Source: Gammaproteobacteria bacterium UBA3532 (lineage in GTDB: Bacteria > Pseudomonadota > Gammaproteobacteria > Enterobacterales > UBA3532). From it: a stretch of DNA of 16,593 nt. Each line of letters starts with the position of its first letter. Positions within the stretch are counted from its first letter, which is position 1. This document shows, in pieces, positions 8,274 through 14,462 of the stretch. Both the position numbers and the translations under genes were made by a program. Below the pieces are notes generated by a model. That model searched no databases, was not told where the DNA came from, and saw only the letters and a program-made list of their open reading frames with translations. Where the stretch lies: positions 1 through 16,593 of the forward strand of contig DFOV01000298.1 in assembly GCA_002376965.1 (NCBI GenBank), given 5' to 3'.

Positions 8274-9644
8274 ATGTATTACTCTCGTCAGCGTGGCATG
8301 GCACTTCTCATTGTATTATCGGTGATTGCCGTAATTGTGATGATTGTTGCTCAGCTTAGCGAAAGGCTGGATTTTACCGTGCGTCGTACTATGTCTATCG
8401 AAAATAGCCAAATGGCATTTAATGAAGCGCTGGGTTACGAGGCTAAGGTAAAGCACATTTTACAAAATCGTAATCAGATCCTCGAATCGATGGGGCCGCA
8501 GGTGGCGCAATTGATGTCGGGTGATGTTGATACCTATTTTATTATGGAGCAATTTAACCTGTTTCTTGAGCAGGGCATTGCTTTAGAAGAGGGCTCGCTA
8601 ATCCAGTCGCTATCGGGAAGAGCCAAAGATTTACATAGCTGTTTTAATTTAAACAGCATTGGCCGAGATGGTGATCCTCAAGCCTCGGGTGGACGAGAGA
8701 GTGCTGGCAGTATTATCGTAGTTGATGAGAATACTCAGCCGCCTGAGCCGACGGTGGGCTTTGCCATGTACCGGCGCTTGATTGAGCAAGTGGTTCCGCT
8801 CGATGCTGATCCGTTATTGCACGAGAATCTGACTAATGCGCTTAAAGACTGGGTGGATAGTGATCGTAGGGGGGAATATGAAGAAACTGCTTATGAAGAA
8901 TACCGCCCGGCAAATGGCTACATGGCTAGCCTGACGGAATTAAAAGCGGTTAAACACTACCTGGACGTGGTCGAGGTGGTGGATGAGGAAGACCCGACCC
9001 AAGTAACACAAAAAACCGTGTTTGAATTATTGAAAGACTATGTTTGCGTTCGCGGGCCTGGAGATAATAGTGTAGCGCTGAATCCTCATGCGATTGGTGG
9101 GGAAAAGCCTGAACTTATCATGAGCTTTTTTAGCGAAAGCAACGACGACTTTGAAGAGAAAGTGGCCGGATTTCTCCAGGAGCAAAGTGGGGCTCCCGAT
9201 GACTTGGAAGCTATGATTGGAGCTGGTGTTGGCGCAGGGATACCGTCTAAAGTTGAGGCAATTAACGACTTTAAGGCTCTGATGGAAAAAGATGAATTTA
9301 AAGAGCTAAGAGCGAAACTGGTCCATGAAAAATTAAAAGCGCTGGTGCCCGAAGATAATAATCAACAATCTGGTAGCAGTAACAACAATCGCAATCAGAA
9401 TATCAATAATAGCCAGAGTCCAAATAATGGCCAGAACAGTAGAGAATCAGAAGTATACATCACCCCACAATCCGAATACTTTGAGTTAACCGGAAAAGTA
9501 TTGATGGAAACCGGCGGGGTGGTATTAACAACGATGTTTCAAAAATCACAAAATAGCGGACAGCCATCACAAGGTCAGCGGCAGGAAAATGCTGCTGGAC
9601 CAACTATTCGTGTTGTGCGCCGCACGTTGGGGGATACCCTATGA
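8274..9644 (+). CDS. gspK: Type II secretion system tip pseudopilin GspK, enlarged
   Basis: GspK caps the pseudopilus tip. The leader MYYSRQRG is cut before MALLIVLSVIAVIVMIVAQL. Position +5 is Ile rather than Glu, as expected for GspK. Family motifs include CFNLNSI (123-129), DWVDSD (192-197) in the calcium-binding area, and NPHAIGGEKPELIMSF (270-285). Cys123 and Cys258 could form a disulfide. At 456 residues it is well above the roughly 320-350 common in the family. The excess is mainly an acidic/linker stretch at 288-360 and two Asn/Gln/Ser-rich low-complexity segments (about 363-390 and 424-441) that flank a conserved-looking strand (YFELTGKVLMETGGVVLTT). The start is directly after the gspJ stop, and the end overlaps gspL by 4 bp. 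Confidence 0.94.
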   Translation: MYYSRQRGMALLIVLSVIAVIVMIVAQLSERLDFTVRRTMSIENSQMAFNEALGYEAKVKHILQNRNQILESMGPQVAQLMSGDVDTYFIMEQFNLFLEQGIALEEGSLIQSLSGRAKDLHSCFNLNSIGRDGDPQASGGRESAGSIIVVDENTQPPEPTVGFAMYRRLIEQVVPLDADPLLHENLTNALKDWVDSDRRGEYEETAYEEYRPANGYMASLTELKAVKHYLDVVEVVDEEDPTQVTQKTVFELLKDYVCVRGPGDNSVALNPHAIGGEKPELIMSFFSESNDDFEEKVAGFLQEQSGAPDDLEAMIGAGVGAGIPSKVEAINDFKALMEKDEFKELRAKLVHEKLKALVPEDNNQQSGSSNNNRNQNINNSQSPNNGQNSRESEVYITPQSEYFELTGKVLMETGGVVLTTMFQKSQNSGQPSQGQRQENAAGPTIRVVRRTLGDTL

Positions 9645-10876
9645 GCGAAAGAGTTTTTATTCGCATTCGAGACTTTGACTTACCCATAGACTGGGGCATA
9701 TTGGCGGATGGAGCTGATAGCTTTGTGCGTCAGGGACAATTGGAAACACTCGATCAGCTAGACGCCTTGGTGCCAGAAGCCAGTGGCCGCCAAGTGGTAG
9801 TGATTTGTCCGACGCATTGGGCAACACTGACTCAAGCAGAAGTGCCAGTAAAGCAACAACGCCAGATGATGAAGGCCTTGCCTTACATGCTGGAAGAGCA
9901 TTTAACTCAGGATGTCGACCATTTTCATTTTGCGCCGGGGTTGCGTATCGATAACGACACCTTGGGTGTTCTGTGTATTGAACGAGATATCATGCAGCGG
10001 CTTGAGGCAGCATTTCAACAAGCGGCTATCTATCCAAGCTATATGACCCCCGAGGTCTTGCTTCTTCCATATGAGCCTGCACATTGGACGGCATTGATTG
10101 AAGGCGATTACATTGCCGTCCGCGATGGCGAATTCAGTGGCTATGCTATGGAAAAGACGGCCGTTCGCGATATTTTGTCTTTTGCCTGGGAAACCACCGA
10201 GGAAGATGCACGGCCGACCAAGCTGCATATGTTCGTTGAAGACTTTTTGGTCGCTGGCACCATCGCCGATGATTTGCCGGAAGACTTGGAAAAAGAGCAA
10301 ACGAACTGTCTATCGCCACTGCTTATGTTGGCGCAGAACTATAAGCCGGGCATGACTAATTTGCTTCAAGGCGAATATAGCCGTACCGATCGGGTACTGC
10401 AGCAGCTGAAGCTATGGAAGCCTGTTGGCGCGTTGGTCGCAATGAGCCTGATTATTCAGGTTATCGTTGCTGGTGTTGATGTACATAAGATGAATGGTGA
10501 GCTTGAGCAGTTAAAAGCCCAGAAATCTCAGGTGTTTAAAGATATTGTTCCTGGTGGTACGCCTTATCGCATGAAAGGCCAGGTTGAACAGCGCATTGGC
10601 TCTTTGCGTGGTGGCGGGGCGAACTCCGAGGGATTTTTACAAATGCTGGTCAAGCTTGAGCCGGGCTTTAAAGCAAACCGTGGTGTAACGCCGTTATCCT
10701 TTAATTTTGAAGGTAAGCGCAATGAATTACGACTTGACCTGAGTGCAGGAAGCTATCAAATGCTGGAGCAGTTCAAGAAGGCGGTTGAGGCCGAAGGGCT
10801 AGTGGCTGAACTAGGCTCTGCTAATCAACGCGATAATGCCTTTATTGGTCGGATGTCGATCAGGAGCGAGTCATGA
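9641..10876 (+). CDS. gspL: Type II secretion system assembly platform protein GspL
   Basis: GspL recruits the ATPase GspE to the inner membrane through its cytoplasmic domain and pairs with GspM in the periplasm. The 411-residue product has an actin-like cytoplasmic region (about 1-258). This includes QQRQMMKALPYMLEEHL (72-88) and the family signature NLLQGEY (240-246) just before the membrane. A single transmembrane segment lies at about 261-279. A short coiled region (284-300) and a periplasmic ferredoxin-like domain follow to the C-terminus. The ATGA overlap with the gspK stop (and again with gspM) indicates coupled translation. The length is typical. Confidence 0.94.
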   Translation: MSERVFIRIRDFDLPIDWGILADGADSFVRQGQLETLDQLDALVPEASGRQVVVICPTHWATLTQAEVPVKQQRQMMKALPYMLEEHLTQDVDHFHFAPGLRIDNDTLGVLCIERDIMQRLEAAFQQAAIYPSYMTPEVLLLPYEPAHWTALIEGDYIAVRDGEFSGYAMEKTAVRDILSFAWETTEEDARPTKLHMFVEDFLVAGTIADDLPEDLEKEQTNCLSPLLMLAQNYKPGMTNLLQGEYSRTDRVLQQLKLWKPVGALVAMSLIIQVIVAGVDVHKMNGELEQLKAQKSQVFKDIVPGGTPYRMKGQVEQRIGSLRGGGANSEGFLQMLVKLEPGFKANRGVTPLSFNFEGKRNELRLDLSAGSYQMLEQFKKAVEAEGLVAELGSANQRDNAFIGRMSIRSES

Positions 10877-11364
10877 AGAGTTGGTTTCAGTCGTTAGCTC
10901 CAAGGGAGCGAGTTCTTGTTATTGCGTGTGGCATTGTTGTTACCGTGTTTTTGCTCTATCAATTGATTTGGATGCCAACCGTTGGCAGCGTAGATAAGCT
11001 AAAAACACAAATCAGCGAAGAAAAGAAAGAGCTGGAGTGGTTTAAAGAGCAGCTTGCATTGGTGAAGGCATTGGAAAAAGCCGGTGGCAGCCAAAGCACT
11101 CAGCGCTCATCGAGCATGAGCTTGCAAACGGTTATCAATACCACCGCGAAACAACAGCAAGTGGAGCTAGAGCGTTTTCAAAGCAGCGGCGATGATGAGA
11201 TAACCGTTTGGGTTAATGAAGCGCCATTTGATAAGCTGTTGATGTGGCTGCAAGTATTAGAGCAACGCTATGGTGTTGTTTTGTCCAGCGCGACTATTTC
11301 TAATGAGGGTGAGAAGCCGGGCATCGCTAAAGTAAGAATTCGATTGAAGGACAGCGTTCAATGA
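10873..11364 (+). CDS. gspM: Type II secretion system protein GspM
   Basis: GspM is a small bitopic inner-membrane protein that stabilises GspL. The 163-residue product begins with MKSWFQSLAPRERVLV, the usual amphipathic start of GspM (W..L.PRER), followed by one membrane helix (about 14-33). A periplasmic coiled segment (about 40-66) and a small alpha/beta domain with the sequence FDKLLMWLQVLEQRYGV (about 120-136) complete it. The gene overlaps gspL and gspN by ATGA at both ends. Its length and position fit gspM well. Confidence 0.93.
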   Translation: MKSWFQSLAPRERVLVIACGIVVTVFLLYQLIWMPTVGSVDKLKTQISEEKKELEWFKEQLALVKALEKAGGSQSTQRSSSMSLQTVINTTAKQQQVELERFQSSGDDEITVWVNEAPFDKLLMWLQVLEQRYGVVLSSATISNEGEKPGIAKVRIRLKDSVQ

Positions 11365-12209
11365 AGCAGTGGATTAAATTAGTCGTATTTGGGGTTGTTG
11401 CCTATATTGTTTTTGCTGCGGTGATGACACCTGTCGCAAAACTCTATGAGTTGGCTGGTCCTGTCAAAGGGCTGGAAGTCGGTGGGCTTCAGGGCAACCT
11501 GCTGTCTGGTTCGGCTACTAGTCTTAGCTATAAAAATTACCGCGCTTCGGCACTAAGCTGGGAGATGACCCCTTTATCGCTTGTTACAGGCAAGCTGGGT
11601 TTTGACCTGACTTTTCTGTTTGAAGGAGAAGAAATGAAAGGTCATGCTGCAGCCAGTCTATTTGGGCGGTTGTACGTCAGTGAGTTTACCGGGGCTGTAT
11701 CCGGTGCAACAGTGAAAAAGCTGGCCAACAATAAAATGATGCGGGCCGTTGATCTCGGTGGACAGTTTCAGGCTATTGTTGACAACATCGAGTTGGATGG
11801 CAATGGTTCAGTTTATAACCTTGATGCCAAGGTGCGTTGGAAAGATGCCAAGGTGTCCAGCAGTTTCGGTTCGCCTTATCTAGGTACGTTAATGGCGGCC
11901 GTGACAGCCAATGAAGGTGATGGTCTGATGGCGCGTCTAACCGATCCGGGCAAAGTTCTTGGATTAAAAGCAGGTGCCAAGTGGGGCCGTGATGGCAAAT
12001 ATGCTGTTAAAGGCACCATGAAAGCCAAAGAAGAGTTACCGAAGGAAGTGGCGGCGGTGTCTGGTTTAATGGGAGGTAAGCCTATTGATGGACAAACGGC
12101 GTTTGAATTAAATGGGACGGCAAAATACCAGTTGATTCGTGAGCCAAAGACACCGAAAGCTGACTCTAAAACACCGGCAGCTAATCCGCCCGCTAAACCT
12201 AAACCTTAA
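11361..12209 (+). CDS. gspN: Type II secretion system protein GspN
   Basis: GspN is an accessory, often non-essential T2SS protein that closes many gsp operons. The 282-residue product has one N-terminal membrane anchor or signal segment (about 6-25). A beta-rich periplasmic region contains the typical GspN motif GLEVGGLQGNLLSGSA (about 39-54) and SYKNYRASALSWEMTPLSL (56-74). The tail (about 259-282) is rich in Pro, Lys and Ala and probably disordered. The start overlaps the gspM stop by 4 bp. The gene is followed by a strong hairpin that probably ends the operon. Confidence 0.9.
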   Translation: MKQWIKLVVFGVVAYIVFAAVMTPVAKLYELAGPVKGLEVGGLQGNLLSGSATSLSYKNYRASALSWEMTPLSLVTGKLGFDLTFLFEGEEMKGHAAASLFGRLYVSEFTGAVSGATVKKLANNKMMRAVDLGGQFQAIVDNIELDGNGSVYNLDAKVRWKDAKVSSSFGSPYLGTLMAAVTANEGDGLMARLTDPGKVLGLKAGAKWGRDGKYAVKGTMKAKEELPKEVAAVSGLMGGKPIDGQTAFELNGTAKYQLIREPKTPKADSKTPAANPPAKPKP

Positions 12210-12227
12210 GCTATATCAATTAGGAAT

Positions 12228-12272
12228 AGCACTTCTGATATGAGGCAAGAGGGTGCCTACATCAGAAGTGCT
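12228..12272 (+). terminator. Long hairpin between convergent gspN and the radical SAM gene
   Basis: AGCACTTCTGAT at 12228-12239 pairs perfectly with ATCAGAAGTGCT at 12261-12272. An inner stem (AGGCA 12243-12247 with TGCCT 12254-12258) continues it after a mismatch and a one-base bulge, leaving a 6-nt loop. It lies 18 nt after the gspN stop. Downstream on the plus strand there is no good T-run (TTGTTACC). It may therefore act as an imperfect intrinsic terminator, a bidirectional block between convergent genes, or a 3' stabilising structure. Confidence 0.6.
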
Positions 12273-12292
12273 TGTTACCACAAGGAAGAGTA

Positions 12293-12308
12293 ATGGCATC
12301 CGTGCCAT
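12293..12308 (-). terminator. Small hairpin after the radical SAM gene
   Basis: ATGGCA at 12293-12298 pairs with TGCCAT at 12303-12308 around a 4-nt loop. On the minus strand it sits 4 nt after the radical SAM stop codon and is followed by a moderately T/C-rich stretch (TACTCTTCCTTG). It is a weak candidate terminator. The larger hairpin at 12228-12272 could serve the same gene. Confidence 0.3.
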
Positions 12309-12312
12309 GGGG

Positions 12313-12918
12313 TTACATAATGTTGGCGTGTAACGCCCGCGGGTGAAAATCAGCACCAAACTGATGGGCAATTTGGCGGCAAGTATCCAGGTTTACGTCG
12401 TCCAAGCCGTCAACGGCGGTCACTATGACTTCGTTGATGTACTTAGGTGCCAACTCGATAAACTCGAGAACTTCATTATAGGCGTTGTCTATTTTAGGTC
12501 TGCAATGGACTTGGTAGGCTTCTGCTGTATCGGCATTCATGGAAATTTCAATCGAATCCACTAGACCTCTCAGATCTTCTAGCAGGTTGCGATCAAGTCG
12601 CGCATTGCTTAGACCATCGGTAATCAATTTAACTTTTACGCCTTTGTTCTTACAGTAACGTGCTAAAGGAAGAAGAACATCCAGGCGTAACGTAGGTTCG
12701 CCGTAGCCGGAGAAGATCACTTCGAAAATATCTTCCAAATCGTCCAACGCTTCCAAGTAGTCACCGTATGATGGTGCGCAGCGCAGGCGCAAGTTGGTTC
12801 CATTTACATTCCAGTCGCCCTGTAGTTTGGGGCAATAATCACAACGCAGTGCACATTTATTCGTTAAGTTGATATAGCGCTTTTGGCCGATATCAAAAAT
12901 CAAGTTATCCAGAGACAT
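12313..12918 (-). CDS. Radical SAM protein, TatD-associated type
   Basis: The 201-residue protein is a compact radical S-adenosylmethionine enzyme. The [4Fe-4S] cluster motif CxxxCxxC is at Cys22, Cys26 and Cys29 (NLTNKCALRCDYCPK), and the SAM-binding GYGEP motif is at 71-75 (FSGYGEPTLRLDVLLPLA). The pattern of a very short TIM-barrel fragment, FSGYGEPTLRLD, IEISMNADTAEAY and CRPKIDNAY resembles the family often linked or fused to TatD nucleases. Its substrate is unknown, and no tatD is present nearby. The ATG at 12918 is favoured by GGAGG (12926-12930 on the minus strand), 7 nt upstream. Alternative GTG and TTG starts at 12921 and 12924 are too close to it. A perfect FNR-box palindrome lies upstream, suggesting expression when oxygen is low, which suits an oxygen-sensitive cluster enzyme. 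Confidence 0.85.
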   Translation of the reverse strand: MSLDNLIFDIGQKRYINLTNKCALRCDYCPKLQGDWNVNGTNLRLRCAPSYGDYLEALDDLEDIFEVIFSGYGEPTLRLDVLLPLARYCKNKGVKVKLITDGLSNARLDRNLLEDLRGLVDSIEISMNADTAEAYQVHCRPKIDNAYNEVLEFIELAPKYINEVIVTAVDGLDDVNLDTCRQIAHQFGADFHPRALHANIM

Positions 12919-12997
12919 CACCAATCCTCCAATGCTAGATGCTTGTTATGCGAAGCTTACGTTTCTTAGAACGCTCCTAGACCAAGGTCGCTTCGTA

Positions 12998-13045
12998 TAT
13001 CCTTACTCTATGCCTTGTAGCATTGAATTGGTTGATATATATCAA
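12998..13045 (-). promoter_or_regulatory. FNR/Anr box and candidate class II promoter for the radical SAM gene
   Basis: TTGATATATATCAA at 13032-13045 is a perfect match to the FNR/Anr consensus TTGAT-N4-ATCAA and is itself a 14-bp palindrome. On the minus strand a -10-like TAGAGT lies at 13010-13005, which places the start near 12998. The box is then centred at about -40.5, close to the -41.5 position of class II FNR-activated promoters. The leader to the ATG at 12918 would be about 80 nt. The match is seen directly; the regulator and its activity are inferred. Confidence 0.65.
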
Positions 13046-13054
13046 GTCGGCGAC

Positions 13055-13237
13055 TTATCGTTGCGATTTCTTAAATGTTCCTTTGCTGCTTACTGAGTTG
13101 GCTGATGGTGGTTGATGCTTTTCTTTGGCATAGTGCGCCATCAGCTCTTCACATGGCGAAGAGGAGCCATCTGCGTTTTTTTTGTCTGACAGGGACTCAA
13201 GTGTGCACTGCATGACATAATCTTCTAGCTCAAACAT
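13055..13237 (-). CDS. Hypothetical 60-residue protein
   Basis: This small ORF is not recognised. The ATG at 13237 is supported by a GGAG Shine-Dalgarno (13244-13247 on the minus strand) with 6-nt spacing. The frame is open further upstream to a TTG at 13270, but without a ribosome binding site. The product starts MFELEDYVMQCTLESLSD, contains two cysteines (11 and 29) and ends in a basic, Ser/Lys-rich tail (SSKGTFKKSQR). The first 40 residues are probably helical, the rest disordered. There is no signal peptide or membrane segment. It lies 136 nt upstream of the radical SAM gene in the same orientation, with the FNR box between them, so the two are probably separately controlled. Confidence 0.55.
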   Translation of the reverse strand: MFELEDYVMQCTLESLSDKKNADGSSSPCEELMAHYAKEKHQPPSANSVSSKGTFKKSQR

Positions 13238-13260
13238 AACTTTCTCCAGGGCGATGACTG

Positions 13261-13422
13261 TACATGGCAAGGTGGTAATGCATTTTCAGAACCTGCCTGT
13301 GGTTGGATGTTTCTTACGCAAACCGCCGTGAAATCTTCCCTGATGGCTTAACTGCCGCATCCATGCGGCAGATATTTGCTTCAGAAACATCCAACCACAG
13401 GCAGGTTCTGAAACGCCATGTA
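13261..13422. repeat. Long inverted-repeat element (MITE-like or large stem-loop)
   Basis: A 31-nt arm at 13284-13314 is the exact reverse complement of 13383-13413. Pairing continues inward with two mismatches (to 13322 and 13375). After a 15-nt versus 1-nt interruption it resumes outward as TACATGGC (13261-13268) with GCCATGTA (13415-13422). The 52-nt interior contains a second perfect hairpin, CTGCCGCAT (13352-13360) with ATGCGGCAG (13363-13371). No transposase is present and no clear target-site duplication was found. The element lies between the divergent 60-aa ORF and oxyR. It could be a non-autonomous mobile element, a dispersed intergenic repeat or a structured RNA. Confidence 0.85.
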
Positions 13423-13458
13423 TCTAGCCTTTGATCCTACGCTAAGCCAGGAAGGGTG

Positions 13459-13464
13459 TATAAT
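13459..13464 (+). promoter_or_regulatory. oxyR promoter -10 element
   Basis: TATAAT is a perfect sigma-70 -10 hexamer, 33 nt before the preferred oxyR start, preceded directly by TG. No good -35 stands at 16-18 nt; the nearest, TTGATC at 13431-13436, is 22 nt away. The start site would be near 13471 with a leader of about 27 nt. The promoter lies just outside the long inverted repeat. Confidence 0.5.
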
Positions 13465-13484
13465 TGATTATATGTTGCAAGATA

Positions 13485-13499
13485 ATAGGCAATGACTAT
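13485..13499. promoter_or_regulatory. ATAG-N7-CTAT, possible OxyR half operator at the oxyR start
   Basis: ATAG at 13485-13488 and CTAT at 13496-13499 are separated by exactly seven bases, the spacing of the OxyR recognition unit. The site overlaps the oxyR ribosome binding region and start codon, which would suit autorepression. The inner T and A of the E. coli consensus are not matched, and flanking units at the next 7-nt intervals are missing, so it may be chance. Confidence 0.3.
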
Positions 13500-14382
13500 G
13501 AATATTCGCGATTTGCGTTACTTCCTCGCTGTAGTGAAGTATAAGCATTTTGGCAAAGCGGCGGAGAGTTGTTTTGTCAGCCAGCCCACACTAAGTGCTC
13601 AGCTTAAGAAAATGGAAGAGTTTCTAGGTGTGCAGCTGTTAGAACGCAGCAACAAGCATGTAACGATCACGCCGGTCGGCGAAGCCATTGCCGTGCGTGC
13701 TCAACGCATAATCAGTGAAACCGATGACTTGATCGGCTATGCCCGCTCTTTGCAGGACCCTTTTTCTGCTGAAATCCGTATCGGTTCGATACCCACACTT
13801 GGGCCCTATTTGTTGCCGCATCTAATACCAACATTGCGCACGCAGTTTCCTGATCTAAAGTTGAGGCTATACGAAGGGCAAACCCATGATGTGGTCAAGC
13901 GCTTGCGAGATGGCGCACTGGATATGCTGGTGCTGGCAGTACCTGTCGATATAGAAGGGCTGTCATCGAAAGTGGTTTTTAGGGAGCCATTTTATCTTGC
14001 AGTGCCGCAGGAGCACCCTTTAGCCAGCAAATCCAAAGTCAAGGTTGACCAGTTAAAAGAGACCGAGCTGTTGCTCCTGGAAGATGGTCATTGCTTGCGA
14101 CAACACGCGATGGAGTTTTGCGCTTGGCAGGCTGCCGCTGACAAGCAAAACTTTGAAGCGACCAGTCTGGAAACATTGCGTAATATGGTGTCTGCAGGTG
14201 CTGGTATCACTATGATGCCAAAACTAGCGGTTCCTGCTGAGTCGACACCATCGTTAACCTATATTCCATTTGAAAAACCTGAGCCTGGTCGAGACATTGC
14301 GGTGGTATGGCGAAAAGAAACCTCATTAGGTGTGGTCATTGATGCTATCAGCGAGATATTAGCATCCCTTTTTTCCAAGTAA
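13498..14382 (+). CDS. oxyR: Hydrogen peroxide-sensing LysR-type regulator OxyR
   Basis: OxyR activates peroxide-defence genes after a disulfide forms between two cysteines. The 294-residue product has an N-terminal winged helix-turn-helix (MNIRDLRYFLAVVKYKHFGK, then CFVSQPTLSAQLKKME at 25-40) and a LysR substrate-binding domain (about 91-294). From the ATG at 13498 the redox cysteines fall at Cys199 and Cys208 within LEDGHCLRQHAMEFC, exactly the E. coli numbering. ATSLETLRNMVSAGAGITMMP is another strong OxyR signature. I chose ATG 13498 over ATG 13492 because the protein then starts MNIRDL like known OxyR, and AGG at 13487-13489 is 8 nt away rather than 2. It is divergent from the small ORF and radical SAM gene. 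No katG or ahpC lies nearby. Confidence 0.95.
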   Translation: MNIRDLRYFLAVVKYKHFGKAAESCFVSQPTLSAQLKKMEEFLGVQLLERSNKHVTITPVGEAIAVRAQRIISETDDLIGYARSLQDPFSAEIRIGSIPTLGPYLLPHLIPTLRTQFPDLKLRLYEGQTHDVVKRLRDGALDMLVLAVPVDIEGLSSKVVFREPFYLAVPQEHPLASKSKVKVDQLKETELLLLEDGHCLRQHAMEFCAWQAAADKQNFEATSLETLRNMVSAGAGITMMPKLAVPAESTPSLTYIPFEKPEPGRDIAVVWRKETSLGVVIDAISEILASLFSK

Positions 14383-14403
14383 TGATGGTAAGTTATCCTT
14401 CTT

Positions 14404-14431
14404 TTGTCTTCGTGACTGGGTGGTCTAAACT
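14404..14431 (+). promoter_or_regulatory. Candidate promoter of the diguanylate cyclase gene
   Basis: TTGTCT at 14404-14409, a 16-nt spacer and TAAACT at 14426-14431 form a modest sigma-70 promoter in the 80-nt gap after oxyR. The start would be near 14438, giving a leader of about 25 nt. No terminator hairpin is visible between oxyR and this site, so read-through from oxyR is also possible. Confidence 0.35.
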
Positions 14432-14462
14432 AGAAGTTGCTTAGGGATATTAATAGACATTC

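Noticed and set aside
9902..10300. Minus-strand ORF of 132 codons inside gspL
   Set aside because: It is antisense to the conserved GspL cytoplasmic domain and shows no independent coding evidence.
12343..12564. Plus-strand ORF of 73 codons opposite the radical SAM gene
   Set aside because: It mirrors the conserved radical SAM reading frame and has no ribosome binding site or recognisable motif.
13261..13422. Reading the inverted repeat as an integron attC site or a CRISPR repeat pair
   Set aside because: There are no attC core sites of the GTTRRRY type at the ends, no integrase or cassette array, and only one inverted pair rather than direct repeats with spacers.
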